Origin: Herbidospora cretacea
Lineage (GTDB): Bacteria > Actinomycetota > Actinomycetes > Streptosporangiales > Streptosporangiaceae
DNA length: 64,000 bases
Assembly (NCBI RefSeq): GCF_001570605.1
Contig: NZ_BBXG01000005.1
Location: 62,001 to 126,000, forward strand
Direction of reading: 5' to 3'
The position numbers were made by a program, and so were the translations under genes. Each line of letters starts with the position of its first letter. The first letter of the stretch is position 1. Below are positions 9,516 through 20,178 of the stretch, piece after piece. The notes beneath the pieces were generated by a model, which was given only the letters and a program-made list of their open reading frames with translations, did not search any database and was not told the DNA's origin.

Positions 9516-10736
9516 TCAACGGCGGGCGACGGTCAGGACGTACAGGAGAAGACCGGCGGAGGTCAGGGCGAAGCCCGCCCAGACGGTGGACAGGACGCCC
9601 CAGCCGGCGTCGATGGTGATCGCGCCGCCGATCGCGCCGAGGGAGTTGGCCAGGTTAAGGGCGGCCAGGTTGAGCGCGCCCATCAGGGTCGGGGCCTCGG
9701 GGGCGAAGGCGGTCAGCCGGACCTGGATGGTGGGGATGGCGAACATCATGGTCGCGCCGACGCCGAACAGGCAGAGCAGCAGGATCGGCAGGCCGCTCCC
9801 GGCCACGCCGATGACCACCAGGAGGGCCAGGACGCCGCCGTACCCCCAGATCAGGCCGCGGTGCTCGAAGCGGTCGGCGACGCGCCCGCCGAGGTGGTTG
9901 CCGACCGCCATGCCGAGGCCGAAGACGGCCAGCGCGACCGGGATGAGCGCGGGGTCCCGCAGCGCCGCGTCGGTGACGAACGGGCCGATGAAGGTGTAGA
10001 CGGCGAAGATGCTGGAGATGCCGAGCGCCGCGACGACGACCATCAGCCAGACGCCGGCCCGGCGCAGGCCGCCCAGCTCGGCGGCGATCGACCCGCCGCG
10101 CAGGTCGTCGGTGCTCGGCAGCCAGGCCACCAGGGCGATACCGGCGGCGAGGCCGACCGCGACCACGGCCCAGTACATGACGCGCCACCCGGCGTGCTGG
10201 CCGATGAGGGTGCCGAGCGGCGACCCGGCGATGGTGGCGAGGGTGAGCCCGCCCATGACCGTGGCGAAGGCCTTGCCGCCCTGGCCCGGCCCGTAGACGT
10301 AGGCCGCGACGACGGCCCCCGCGCCGAAGAACGCCCCCTGCACGCTGCCCGCCACGAACCGGAAGACGACGAGCGAGGCGATGCCGGGGGCCAGCGCGGA
10401 CAGCCCGTTGCCCACGAGGAAGAGCACGACCAGGCCGAGCAGCAGCGTCCGCCGGTTCACCCGGGCGGCGAGCAGGGTGATCGCCGGGGAGCCGGCCACC
10501 ACGCCGAGGGCGTAGGCGGTGATGGCGTAGGTGGCGACCGGGATCGACACGCCCAGGTCCGCCGCGAAGAGCTGGATGACGCCGTTGCTGCCGAACTCCC
10601 CGGTGCCGATCGCGAACGTGCCCAGGGCCAGGGCGAACAGGGTCAGCCGGGGATTCCTGATGGGCGAGACGGCGGCGGTGTGCCGCCTCTCCTCGGCGGT
10701 GCACTGGCCTGCGTACGCCTGTGCGTGCATCGTCAT
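9516..10736 (-). CDS. MFS transporter, arabinose-efflux/Cmx type (DHA1)
   Basis: 406 aa with about 12 hydrophobic segments. The FRFVAGSVQGAFFGAG segment after helix 4 and the GTFAIGTGEFGSNG opening are typical of drug/sugar exporters in the AraJ/Cmx group. The start is taken at MTMHAQ (10736), after AAGG about nine bases upstream; an upstream in-frame start at 10817 would add an unlikely Pro/Arg-rich leader. The substrate is unknown. It converges on the S41 peptidase with only nine bases between stops and diverges from the DUF4188 gene. Confidence 0.88.
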   Translation of the reverse strand: MTMHAQAYAGQCTAEERRHTAAVSPIRNPRLTLFALALGTFAIGTGEFGSNGVIQLFAADLGVSIPVATYAITAYALGVVAGSPAITLLAARVNRRTLLLGLVVLFLVGNGLSALAPGIASLVVFRFVAGSVQGAFFGAGAVVAAYVYGPGQGGKAFATVMGGLTLATIAGSPLGTLIGQHAGWRVMYWAVVAVGLAAGIALVAWLPSTDDLRGGSIAAELGGLRRAGVWLMVVVAALGISSIFAVYTFIGPFVTDAALRDPALIPVALAVFGLGMAVGNHLGGRVADRFEHRGLIWGYGGVLALLVVIGVAGSGLPILLLCLFGVGATMMFAIPTIQVRLTAFAPEAPTLMGALNLAALNLANSLGAIGGAITIDAGWGVLSTVWAGFALTSAGLLLYVLTVARR

Positions 10737-10876
10737 GGGGGGGACCTTTCGACGGGACTGGGGGGCACGTCGAATGGTGGGCGGCGGCTGTGGATGATCA
10801 CTGAACGGCGGGTTCACGGATCGTCAAGTGGGCCGGGTTAACGTCAGCGCATGACCCGAACCCCGAGGAGTGCAGG

Positions 10877-11386
10877 ATGCCCACCCGAGTGACCCGGCAG
10901 ACCGTCGACCTGACCGCCTATCCCGACCTCATGGTCCTGTACCTCGGCATGCGGGTGAACCACCTGTACGGGATCAGGACCTTCTTCGGCTTCGGCCGGA
11001 AGATCCAGGAGTCGGTCGCGAGCAGGCCCGACGGGCTGCTGCTGCACGAGCCGGTCTACTACTCGTTCTTCCCGATGAACATGGGGATGCGCCAGTACTG
11101 GCGGGACCTCCCCTCGCTGCTGGAGTTCGCCCGGTCCGAGCCCCACCGGCAGTGGTGGCTGGACTTCCTGCGCGACTCGGGCGGCACCGGCTTCTGGCAC
11201 GAGACCTACTCGATCAGGGGCGGCATGGAGGCCGTCTACGACGACGTGCCGAGACCGATCGGGTTCGGGCGGTTCGCCGGGGTGCGGCGCGCGCGGGGCC
11301 CGATGTTCGGCTCCGCCTCCCGGCTGGGACGCACCGACGACGACGGCGCCCCGGCCCTGAGCGAGTCGGACCTCTACGACTCCTAG
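10877..11386 (+). CDS. DUF4188 (monooxygenase-like) protein
   Basis: 169 aa. Opening YPDLMVLYLGMRVNHLYGI and the later YWRDLPSLLEFAR, HRQWWLDF and GFWHETYSIRGGMEAVYDD follow the DUF4188 pattern, a dimeric ferredoxin-like (Dabb-related) fold annotated as monooxygenase or aldoxime dehydratase-like. No catalytic chemistry has been proven for this branch. The ATG has GAGGAG six bases ahead. Its stop shares the four bases CTAG with the stop of the convergent amidohydrolase. Confidence 0.82.
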   Translation: MPTRVTRQTVDLTAYPDLMVLYLGMRVNHLYGIRTFFGFGRKIQESVASRPDGLLLHEPVYYSFFPMNMGMRQYWRDLPSLLEFARSEPHRQWWLDFLRDSGGTGFWHETYSIRGGMEAVYDDVPRPIGFGRFAGVRRARGPMFGSASRLGRTDDDGAPALSESDLYDS

Positions 11387-12369
11387 CCGGGGATCTTCAG
11401 TCCGAGGAGGTGCTCGGCGTTGACGTGGGCGAACTTGGCCTTGTCGAGCGCGCTGAGCGGGGCGCCGTCGACGAAGGCGCGGGCGTCGGCGTCGGGGGCG
11501 AACGGGGTGTCGGCGGCGAACATCACGCGGTCGGGGCCGAGCACGTCGACGGCCTGCCGGAGCATCCGGTGGCTGAGGATCCCGCCCGCCGTGACGTTGA
11601 GGTTGCCGGTGACGTAGCCGAGGACCCGCCGCTCCAGGTGGGTGGCGTCCTCGCTGAGCAGGTCGGCCCGGTCGGCGAACGGCACGAGCATCTCACCCCA
11701 GTGGCCCAGGATGAGCTGGAGCCGGGGATGGCGGTCGAAGAGGCCGCTCAGGATCAGCCGGAGCGCGGCCAGCCCGGCCTCGGCGTGCCACCCCCAGCCC
11801 GCGGTGGCCAGCCGGGTGGCGGTCGGGGTGTCGAATCCGCCATACAGGGCGTCGGTGATCGGTCGCGGGGGCACCGCCGGGTGGAGGTACAACGGGACCC
11901 CCAGCTCGGCGGTCGCGTCGAACACCGGCCGGAAGGCGTCGCCGTCGACGAACGCGCCCCCGGCGCGGGGGAAGATCATCGCGCCCGCGAAGCCCAGCCG
12001 GTTGACCGCGCGCTCCAGCTCCGCCGCCGCGGCGTGCGGGTCGGTCATCGGCAGCGTGGCGAAGGCCGCGTAACGGCTGGGCTGCCGCTGGACGGCGTCG
12101 GCCAGGAAGTCGTTGGCGTCCCGGGCCAGCGGCACCGCCTCCCGCGGCGGCAGGGTCTGGGTGCCGGGCGTCGAGATCGACAGCACCTGCACGTCGACGC
12201 CGGTGGCGTCCATCCGGGCCAGCCGCTCCGGGCCGACGTCGAGGAGACGGCGGTTGAGCTCGCCGTGGCCGTTCCTGCGGTAGACCGCGTCGGACCCGTC
12301 ATCACTGAGCAGGGCCGTTCTCAGCTCAGGGGTCCACACGTGCTCCTCGACGCCGATCACGGGCCGCAT
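11383..12369 (-). CDS. Amidohydrolase-2 family protein (ACMSD / gamma-resorcylate decarboxylase group)
   Basis: 328 aa TIM-barrel. Metal-site elements are visible in order: the early E-x-H in VIGVEEHVW, histidine in VPLYLHP, histidine in LILGHWGE and aspartate in VMFAADTPF. This set is typical of metal-dependent decarboxylases and hydrolases of the ACMSD superfamily acting on aromatic acids. The substrate is unknown. The ATG at 12369 is preceded by GAGGGGGG about nine bases upstream and replaces a GTG six codons earlier. It converges on the DUF4188 gene. Confidence 0.88.
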   Translation of the reverse strand: MRPVIGVEEHVWTPELRTALLSDDGSDAVYRRNGHGELNRRLLDVGPERLARMDATGVDVQVLSISTPGTQTLPPREAVPLARDANDFLADAVQRQPSRYAAFATLPMTDPHAAAAELERAVNRLGFAGAMIFPRAGGAFVDGDAFRPVFDATAELGVPLYLHPAVPPRPITDALYGGFDTPTATRLATAGWGWHAEAGLAALRLILSGLFDRHPRLQLILGHWGEMLVPFADRADLLSEDATHLERRVLGYVTGNLNVTAGGILSHRMLRQAVDVLGPDRVMFAADTPFAPDADARAFVDGAPLSALDKAKFAHVNAEHLLGLKIPG

Positions 12370-12468
12370 GCGGGCCACCCCCCTCACCCACCACGCTAGA
12401 ACCCCGGGCCGATGCCGGGGGCAAAGGTCTGTGGCCTGGACGACAGGTGAGGGGAGATCAGCGAGCTG

Positions 12469-12627
12469 TCAGAGGAGGCCGCGCCGGTAGGCGGCGACCA
12501 GGCGGCGCGGCACCAGCAGGCGGCGGCCCTCGGCCACGATGGGCACGAGATCGGTCGCGGTGGCCTTCCACCGGGCCCGCCGGTGGCGGGTGTTGCTCCG
12601 GGACGTCTTCCGCTTCGGGACGGCCAC
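12469..12627 (-). CDS. rpmF: Ribosomal protein bL32, zinc-free form
   Basis: Reverse reading from GTG at 12627 gives 52 residues beginning [20 protein letters not shown] and ending AAYRRGLL. It aligns with L32 but contains no cysteine, so the usual four-Cys zinc knuckle is absent. It starts two bases after the rpsN stop and is the last gene of the L33-L28-S14-L32 operon. It is expected to replace the zinc-binding paralogue when zinc is scarce. Confidence 0.9.
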   Translation of the reverse strand: MAVPKRKTSRSNTRHRRARWKATATDLVPIVAEGRRLLVPRRLVAAYRRGLL

Positions 12628-12629
12628 GC

Positions 12630-12929
12630 CTACCAGCTCGCCTTCGTGACGCCGGGCAGTTCGCCCCGGTGGGCCATCTCGCGGAACCTGACCCGGGAGA
12701 GGCCGAACTTGGTCAGGTGGCCGCGCGGCCGTCCGTCGACCGCGTCGCGGTTGCGCACCCGGGTCGCGCTGGCGTCGCGGGGCTGGCGGGCCAGTTCCCG
12801 GGCAGCGGCGGCCCTCTCCTCGGCGGAGCCGGTGCGGATGAGCTCCTTCAGTTCGGCCCTGCGGGGGGCGTACCGGGCCACGACCGCCCGGCGCCGCTCG
12901 TCAGCGGCGATCTTGCTCTTCTTGGCCAT
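12630..12929 (-). CDS. rpsN: Ribosomal protein uS14, zinc-independent
   Basis: 99 aa beginning [20 protein letters not shown] and ending [20 protein letters not shown], the classical long S14 with the conserved C-terminal block. The CxxC pairs of zinc-binding S14 are missing and the RNRD segment replaces the first pair. Its ATG overlaps the L28 stop by one base (TGATG), so it is translationally coupled. It belongs to the Zur-controlled set. Confidence 0.95.
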   Translation of the reverse strand: MAKKSKIAADERRRAVVARYAPRRAELKELIRTGSAEERAAAARELARQPRDASATRVRNRDAVDGRPRGHLTKFGLSRVRFREMAHRGELPGVTKASW

Positions 12930-13159
12930 CAGACCTTCTCTCCTCGGGCGCGGATCCGGGCCACGGCCGCCTCGACGCCGATCTTGTCCACCGTCTTGAT
13001 CGCGCGGGCGCTGAGGGTGAGCCGGACGTACCGGTCCTCTCCCGGCAGCCAGTAGCGGCGGTTCTGGATGTTGGGGTTCCAGCGGCGGCGGGTGCGCCGG
13101 TGGGAGTGGGAGACGTTGTTGCCGAAGACGGGCCCGACCCCGGTCAGCTGGCACCTCAT
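12929..13159 (-). CDS. rpmB: Ribosomal protein bL28, zinc-free form
   Basis: 76 aa beginning [20 protein letters not shown], followed by the L28 core [12 protein letters not shown] and the [10 protein letters not shown] motif. Only one cysteine remains, so the four-Cys zinc site is lost. It overlaps the L33 stop by four bases (ATGA) and the S14 start by one. It is the partner of the zinc-free S14, L32 and L33. Confidence 0.95.
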   Translation of the reverse strand: MRCQLTGVGPVFGNNVSHSHRRTRRRWNPNIQNRRYWLPGEDRYVRLTLSARAIKTVDKIGVEAAVARIRARGEKV

Positions 13160-13320
13160 CGGTCCTCCCGGAACTCGACGTGCCGGCGGGCGATCGGGTC
13201 GTACTTGCTGAGGGTGAGGCGGCCGGGGTCGTTGCGGCGGTTCTTGCGGGTCACGTACGTGTAGCCGGTTCCTGCGGTCGACCGCAGTTTGATCACCGGC
13301 CGTAGCTCGTTTCTGGCCAT
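13156..13320 (-). CDS. rpmG: Ribosomal protein bL33, zinc-free form
   Basis: 54 aa beginning [20 protein letters not shown] and ending [10 protein letters not shown] plus R. No CxxC is present, marking the zinc-independent form. The ATG at 13320 fits the family start; a further in-frame start at 13356 would lie inside the Zur-like box and is rejected. First gene of the four-gene ribosomal operon. Confidence 0.95.
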   Translation of the reverse strand: MARNELRPVIKLRSTAGTGYTYVTRKNRRNDPGRLTLSKYDPIARRHVEFREDR

Positions 13321-13333
13321 GGCAGGATGGTAA

Positions 13334-13348
13334 TGATAATTGTTTTCA
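13334..13348. promoter_or_regulatory. Zur-like box between the ribosomal operon and the CobW-like gene
   Basis: TGATAATTGTTTTCA is a 7-1-7 imperfect palindrome (five of seven pairs) in an AT-rich island within otherwise GC-rich sequence. It lies 14 bases upstream of the L33 start and 22 bases before the divergent gene. It resembles actinobacterial Zur operators of the TGAAAATGATTTTCA type. Zinc-dependent repression of both directions is inferred from motif and gene content. Confidence 0.75.
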
Positions 13349-13369
13349 TTCGCCACTCAGGAGGTCGCC

Positions 13370-14494
13370 ATGACCACCCCCGTCGTCCTGGTCGCCGGTC
13401 TGCACTCCACGGCCCGCACCGCCACCGTCCAACGGCTGCTGACCGCCCACCCCGGCGCGGTGGCCGTCCACCACGACCTGCGCGAGGTCTCCTCCGGCCG
13501 GGTCGAGCGGGTCGTGCGCGACGCCTCCGGCGTGCTGGAGCGCGCCGAGGTGCGGCTGGCGCACGGGTGCGTCACCTGCACCGTCAGGGAGGACCTGCTG
13601 CCGGAGCTGCTCCGGCGGGCCGGAGCGGCGTCGTTGCTGATCGTGGACCTGTGGGACGCGGTCGAGCCGCGCACAGTGGCTGAGGCGCTCGACACCGAGG
13701 AGGCCGCCGCGACGCTGCGGCTGACCTGCGTCGCGACCGCGCTGGACGCCGCCCATCTGCCCGTCGACATCGCCCGGGGCGAGCGCCTGTCGGAGACGGT
13801 GCACGGCACCGGGAACGACCGGCGGCACCTGGCCGAGGTGCTGGCCCGGCAGGTCGAGTACGCCACCGCCCTGGTCCTGCACGGCGGCGACGAGGACGAC
13901 CACGACCTCTCGCGCGCCCTGCTGGCCCACCTCGCCCCCGCGACGCCGGTCGCCGCCCCGCTGCCCGAGGTGACCGGGCCCGCTCTCCGCACCCCCGTGC
14001 TGGCCGACCGCGTCGACCCCGCCACCGCCGTGCTCCCCTGCGACGCGAGCACCGGCGAGGTCACCACCGTCGTCTGGCACCGGCTGCGCCCGCTGCACCC
14101 CGCCCGCCTGTACGAGGCCCTCGACGACCTGGTCACCGAGACGGTCCGCTCCCGCGGCCGGTTCTGGCTGGCCACCCGGCACGACCGCCTGCTCGGCTGG
14201 GACGCCGTGGCGGGCGCGATGTCGGTCGAGGACGCGGGCCCCTGGCTGGCCTCGCTGCCGGAGGCCGCCTGGGACCTGGTCTCCCCCGCCCGCCGGGCGG
14301 CCGCCGCCCTCGACTGGACCGAGGCCCTCGGCGACCGCGTCCAGCACCTGGTCTTCGTCGGGCCCGACCTCGACCGCGCCCGCATCCACGCCCTGCTCGA
14401 CTCCTGCCTGCTGACCCCGGAGGAGGCCGTGGCGGGGTCGGCCGCGTGGGCCGGCTACGAGGACCCCTTCGCGCCGCTCCTGGAGACCGCCTGA
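13370..14494 (+). CDS. CobW/COG0523-like protein, Mrf-type, with degenerate P-loop
   Basis: 374 aa. The N-terminal half follows the COG0523 fold, including the cysteine segment [16 protein letters not shown] (C67, C70), which corresponds to the CxCC metal motif. A CobW C-terminal domain closes the protein (GRFWLATR onward). Where COG0523 GTPases have GFLGAGKTT, this protein has GLHSTARTA at residues 10-18, so the phosphate-binding lysine and glycines are missing, and no NKxD-type guanine motif is visible. Mycobacterial Mrf, which recruits the hibernation factor MPY to zinc-free ribosomes, is also a CobW-like protein encoded beside the C- ribosomal genes. That role is the best guess. AGGAGG lies five bases before the ATG. 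Confidence 0.8.
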   Translation: MTTPVVLVAGLHSTARTATVQRLLTAHPGAVAVHHDLREVSSGRVERVVRDASGVLERAEVRLAHGCVTCTVREDLLPELLRRAGAASLLIVDLWDAVEPRTVAEALDTEEAAATLRLTCVATALDAAHLPVDIARGERLSETVHGTGNDRRHLAEVLARQVEYATALVLHGGDEDDHDLSRALLAHLAPATPVAAPLPEVTGPALRTPVLADRVDPATAVLPCDASTGEVTTVVWHRLRPLHPARLYEALDDLVTETVRSRGRFWLATRHDRLLGWDAVAGAMSVEDAGPWLASLPEAAWDLVSPARRAAAALDWTEALGDRVQHLVFVGPDLDRARIHALLDSCLLTPEEAVAGSAAWAGYEDPFAPLLETA

Positions 14495-14594
14495 GTTTTT
14501 ACGTTTTCTTGACGCACCGCCTCCGGAGGATCGGTACGCGGCATCACTAGCGTGTGCACTCGTCCTACTTGCCCCAAATTGCACAGGTGGCCCG

Positions 14595-16508
<1,914 letters not shown>

Positions 16509-16525
16509 CCCTGCTCGGCGACTGG

Positions 16526-16723
16526 GTGTCGGGCCTGTTCTCCCGTGAGGCCCTGCGCACCTATCTCGGGCTGGCCGACTCCGACTGGGGCTTCATCCAG
16601 GGCGAGGCGACCCTGGAGGTCGCCGAGAGGCTCGACGACCTGCGCGACCGGATGCCCGGCGAGTTCTACGACCTGATCGCCGGCCTGGGCCGTCCGCCCG
16701 CCGTCGAGGACCTCGACATCTAG
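16526..16723 (+). CDS. Small hypothetical protein after the APC permease
   Basis: 65 codons from GTG at 16526. The peptide, rich in acidic and hydrophobic residues (SREALRTYLGLADSDWGFIQ early, DRMPGEFYDLIAGLGR late), looks like folded protein rather than noise, and the last block faintly recalls the end of DUF2267 domains. There is no ribosome binding site, and the same frame is open upstream inside the permease gene, so the true start is uncertain. It could be a remnant or a coupled small partner of the permease. Confidence 0.4.
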   Translation: MSGLFSREALRTYLGLADSDWGFIQGEATLEVAERLDDLRDRMPGEFYDLIAGLGRPPAVEDLDI

Positions 16724-16796
16724 CCCCGTCCCATCCCAGGCGGTCCGCCGGACCGCCATGCCGCCATGCCCGTAAGCCAGCTATTCAGCATTGCTA

Positions 16797-16834
16797 TGTA
16801 CCAGTAGTCAGTGTTACTTTGTACCGGTAGTCAG
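16797..16834. promoter_or_regulatory. Tandem 15-base direct repeat upstream of the DrrAB-type exporter
   Basis: TGTACCAGTAGTCAG at 16797-16811 and TGTACCGGTAGTCAG at 16820-16834 differ by one base and start 23 bases apart, 38 bases before the ABC ATPase start. Two same-face sites about two helical turns apart suggest a cooperatively bound regulator. No regulator gene is adjacent. Confidence 0.55.
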
Positions 16835-16871
16835 CGACACCGAGTACCCAGCCTTTAGGGGGCAACCAGCC

Positions 16872-17648
16872 ATGACCACACCACCGGCGCAGGCGATCAG
16901 CGTGCGCGGCCTGGAGAAGTCGTACAAGGATCTGAAGGTTCTGAAGGGCGTGCACTTCGAGGTGGCGCGGGGCAGCATCTTCGCCCTGCTCGGCTCGAAC
17001 GGCGCGGGCAAGACCACGGTCGTGCGGATCCTGGCCACCCTGCTCACGGGCGACGCGGGCGCGGCCCGCGTCAACGGCTTCGACGTCGCCGCCCAGCCCG
17101 CCAGGGTGCGCGAGTCGATCAGCCTCACCGGGCAGTTCGCGGCCGTCGACGAGATCCTCACCGGGCGCGAGAACCTGGTGATGGTCGCCAGGCTGCGACA
17201 CCTCAAGGACCCGGGCGCGATCGCCGACGACCTGCTCCGGCGGTTCTCGCTGACCGACGCCGGCGGCCGCCGGGTGGGGACCTACTCGGGCGGCATGCGC
17301 CGCCGCCTCGACATCGCGATGAGCCTCATCGGGAACCCGCCGGTCATCTTCCTCGACGAGCCGACGACCGGCCTCGACCCCCAGGCGCGCATCGAGGTCT
17401 GGCAGTCCGTCAAGGAGCTCGCCGCCCACGGCACGACTGTCCTGCTCACCACGCAGTACCTGGACGAGGCCGAGCACCTCGCCGACCGCATCGCCATCCT
17501 CCACGAGGGCCGGATCATCGTGAACGGCACCCTCGCCGAGCTCAAGCGGCTGCTTCCGCCCGCCAAGGTCGAATACGTGGAGAAGCAGCCCACCCTCGAA
17601 GACGTCTTCCTCTCCCTCGTCGGCGCCGACCCCAAGGACCCGCGATGA
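16872..17648 (+). CDS. ABC exporter ATP-binding protein, DrrA type
   Basis: 258 aa. Walker A GSNGAGKTT, Q-loop near TGQFAAVDE, signature YSGGMRRRLD, Walker B VIFLDEPTTGLD and the TTQYLDEAEHLADRI switch region are all intact. It has the DrrA/daunorubicin-resistance layout with a short C-terminal extension. It powers the permease encoded next (four-base ATGA overlap). Likely substrate: a hydrophobic drug, lipid or natural product. The ATG at 16872 starts the conserved ISVRGLEKSY domain; an upstream in-frame frame over the direct repeats is rejected. Confidence 0.93.
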   Translation: MTTPPAQAISVRGLEKSYKDLKVLKGVHFEVARGSIFALLGSNGAGKTTVVRILATLLTGDAGAARVNGFDVAAQPARVRESISLTGQFAAVDEILTGRENLVMVARLRHLKDPGAIADDLLRRFSLTDAGGRRVGTYSGGMRRRLDIAMSLIGNPPVIFLDEPTTGLDPQARIEVWQSVKELAAHGTTVLLTTQYLDEAEHLADRIAILHEGRIIVNGTLAELKRLLPPAKVEYVEKQPTLEDVFLSLVGADPKDPR

Positions 17649-18406
17649 CCACCCATTTCTTCGGCGACACCTCCGTCCTGCTCGGACGGTCCCTGCGCCA
17701 CATCACCCGCAGCGTCGACACCATCATCACGACCACGATCATGCCGATCATGTTCCTGCTGCTGTTCGTGTACGTCTTCGGCGGCGCGATCCAGACCGGA
17801 TCGGACTCCTATGTGAACTACCTGCTGCCCGGCATCCTGATCATGACCGTCGCCTCGGGCATCTCCTACACCGCCTACCGGCTCTTCCTCGACCTCCAGG
17901 GCGGCATCTTCGAGCGGTTCCAGTCGATGCCGATCGCCCGTTCGGCGGTGCTGTGGGCCCACGTGCTGACCTCGATGGTGGCCAATCTGCTCTCGGTCGT
18001 GGTCGTCGTGCTGGTCGCCCTGCTCATGGGCTTCCGCTCCTCGGCGGGCCTGATGGCCTGGCTCGCGGTCGCCGGTGTGCTGGTCCTGTTCACCCTGGCG
18101 CTGACCTGGCTCGCCGTCATCCCCGGCCTGTCGGCCAAAACCATCGACGGCGCGAGCGCGTTCGCCTACCCGATCGTCTTCCTGCCCTTCATCAGCTCGG
18201 CGTTCGTGCCCACCGACGGCATGCCCGGCCCGGTGCGCTTCTTCGCCGAATACCAGCCGGTGACCTCCATCGTCAACGCCATGCGCGACCTGTTCTCCCA
18301 GCAGCCGGTCGGCACCGGCATCTGGGTCGCCCTCGGCTGGTGCGCGGGCCTCCTCGTGGTCGCCTACGCCTTCGCGATGGCCACCTACCGCCGCAAGATC
18401 TCCTAG
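17645..18406 (+). CDS. ABC-2 type exporter permease, DrrB type
   Basis: 253 aa with six hydrophobic segments. The conserved ABC-2 blocks LPGILIMTVASGISY, GIFERFQSMPIARSAVLW and FLPFISSAFVPTDGMPGPVRFFAEYQPVT are present. It overlaps the ATPase gene by ATGA, so the two proteins are made in fixed ratio as a DrrA2B2 exporter. Self-resistance or efflux is inferred only from the family. Confidence 0.93.
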   Translation: MTTHFFGDTSVLLGRSLRHITRSVDTIITTTIMPIMFLLLFVYVFGGAIQTGSDSYVNYLLPGILIMTVASGISYTAYRLFLDLQGGIFERFQSMPIARSAVLWAHVLTSMVANLLSVVVVVLVALLMGFRSSAGLMAWLAVAGVLVLFTLALTWLAVIPGLSAKTIDGASAFAYPIVFLPFISSAFVPTDGMPGPVRFFAEYQPVTSIVNAMRDLFSQQPVGTGIWVALGWCAGLLVVAYAFAMATYRRKIS

Positions 18407-18488
18407 CTCGACCCTGGGGTTTTCCTCAGGACGAAACGGCGACCCGCCTCATTCCGCCCCTACCCTGGACGTTCGTAGCCTCTGCCCC

Positions 18489-19106
18489 ATGACAGATTGG
18501 CTGGTCGGACTCATGGAGAGCCTCGGAGCGCCCGGCGCGGGGCTGGCGATCGCACTGGAGAACCTCTTCCCTCCCCTCCCCAGCGAGGTGATCCTCCCGC
18601 TGGCCGGGTTCACCGCCTCCCAGGGCGAGATGCGGCTGCTCGACGTGCTGCTGTGGACCACGGCGGGGTCGGTCGCGGGGGCGCTGGCCCTCTACGGGAT
18701 CGGCGCGCTGCTCGGCCGGGAGCGCACAGTGGCGCTGGCCGCCCGGATCCCGCTGCTGAAGCTCTCCGACATCGACAGGACCGAGGCCTGGTTCCTCCGC
18801 CACGGCCGCAAGACCGTCTTCTTCGGGCGGATGATCCCCCTGTTCCGCAGCCTCATCTCCCTCCCCGCAGGGGTCGAGCGGATGCCGCTCGGCACGTTCA
18901 CCCTGCTCACCACGCTCGGCAGCCTGGTCTGGAACACGATCTTCGTGCTGGCCGGCTACGCGCTGGGCGAGAACTGGCCGCTGGTCGAGACCTACGCCGG
19001 GGCGGGCAGCAAGGTCGTGCTCGCCCTCGTCGGGATCGCGGTGCTCGGGTTCGCGGGCGTCCGGCTCGCCGAGCGGCGCAAGGGGCGGCATGCGGCTCGC
19101 GGGTGA
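18489..19106 (+). CDS. DedA/SNARE-associated (VTT) family membrane protein
   Basis: 205 aa with four to five membrane segments. The LENLFPPLPSEVILPLAGF opening and the later FFGRMIPLFRSLISLPAG are the signature of DedA proteins, which are linked to undecaprenyl-phosphate or phospholipid flipping across the cytoplasmic membrane. It overlaps the next kinase gene by 17 bases, so envelope state may be what that kinase watches. Confidence 0.92.
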   Translation: MTDWLVGLMESLGAPGAGLAIALENLFPPLPSEVILPLAGFTASQGEMRLLDVLLWTTAGSVAGALALYGIGALLGRERTVALAARIPLLKLSDIDRTEAWFLRHGRKTVFFGRMIPLFRSLISLPAGVERMPLGTFTLLTTLGSLVWNTIFVLAGYALGENWPLVETYAGAGSKVVLALVGIAVLGFAGVRLAERRKGRHAARG

Positions 19107-20178
19107 AGGGCTGCGGCTGCTCGGGGCGGTGGTCCTCGGTACGGTCACCGCCCTGCTCGGCCTGGTCTTCCTCCTCGGGGCGCTGCCGTTCGCCGGTCGT
19201 CCGGGGGTGCGGGCGGCGGCCCGGCGGCTGACCCTCCTGGAGGTCCGGCGGCTGGGGCTCGACCCGGCGGAGCTCGCACCCGGCGGGCGGGAGCTGCGCT
19301 ACCTGGCCGCCCGGATCCCGGTCGGAATCCTCGGCGGGCTCGTGGCCTTCCTGCTCGTGCTCGGCGCGGGGGCGGCCGTGGCCGTCGCCTGGTCGTGGTC
19401 GCGGGGGCTGCCGGTCGACGGCATGACGTTCAGCCCCGGCCTGCTCGCCTACGCCGGGCTGTCCGGGGTCGTGCTGCTGTTCCTGGACCTGTCGGGGCTG
19501 GTCGGCGTGCGGGCGCTGGAACGGCGGCTGGCGCTGCGCCTGCTCGGGCCCGACCCGACCGAGGCGCTGCGCCGCCGCATCGCCGAACTGGCCGAGAGCC
19601 GGGCCGGGGCGCTGGCGGCCGTCGACCACGAGCGGCGGCGGATCGAGCGGGACCTGCACGACGGCATGCAGCAGCGGCTCGTCGCGCTGTCCATGCTCAT
19701 CGGGCGCGCCCGCCGGGGCCGCCCGGAACTGCTCGCCCAGGCCCACGAGCAGGCGCAGGAGGCGCTGGCCGAGCTGCGCGAGGTGGCCTGGCGGGTCTAC
19801 CCGTCGGGCCTCGACGCCCTGGGGCTGGCCGACGCGCTGGCGGGGGTGGCCGAACGGGCGGGCGTGCCGGTGAAGGTCGTCTGCGACCTGCCCGGACGCC
19901 CGCCCGAGCCGGTGGAGACGGCGGCCTATTTCGTGGTCAGCGAGGCGGTGACCAACGCGGCCAAGCACGCCCGCGCGAGCGGGGTCACGGTCGAGGTGCG
20001 GCGGTGCGCCAGGATGGTCGTCGTGCGCATCCACGACGACGGCGTCGGCGGGGCCGACCCGGCGGGCGGCGGCATGTCCGGGCTGGCCCGCCGGGTGGCC
20101 GCGCTCGACGGCCGTCTCACCGTGACCAGCCCGCCCGGCGGGCCCACCACGATCGAGGCGGAGCTCCCGTGCGGGTGA
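19090..20178 (+). CDS. NarL-type sensor histidine kinase
   Basis: 362 aa. Two pairs of N-terminal hydrophobic segments (about residues 8-35 and 75-150), then HisKA_3 with ERDLHDGMQQRLVALS carrying the phospho-acceptor histidine, then HATPase with VVSEAVTNAAKHA and the short G box GGMSGLARRV. There is no large extracellular domain, so it probably senses a membrane signal. It lies between dedA and its partner regulator, overlapping both. Confidence 0.92.
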   Translation: MRLAGEGLRLLGAVVLGTVTALLGLVFLLGALPFAGRPGVRAAARRLTLLEVRRLGLDPAELAPGGRELRYLAARIPVGILGGLVAFLLVLGAGAAVAVAWSWSRGLPVDGMTFSPGLLAYAGLSGVVLLFLDLSGLVGVRALERRLALRLLGPDPTEALRRRIAELAESRAGALAAVDHERRRIERDLHDGMQQRLVALSMLIGRARRGRPELLAQAHEQAQEALAELREVAWRVYPSGLDALGLADALAGVAERAGVPVKVVCDLPGRPPEPVETAAYFVVSEAVTNAAKHARASGVTVEVRRCARMVVVRIHDDGVGGADPAGGGMSGLARRVAALDGRLTVTSPPGGPTTIEAELPCG

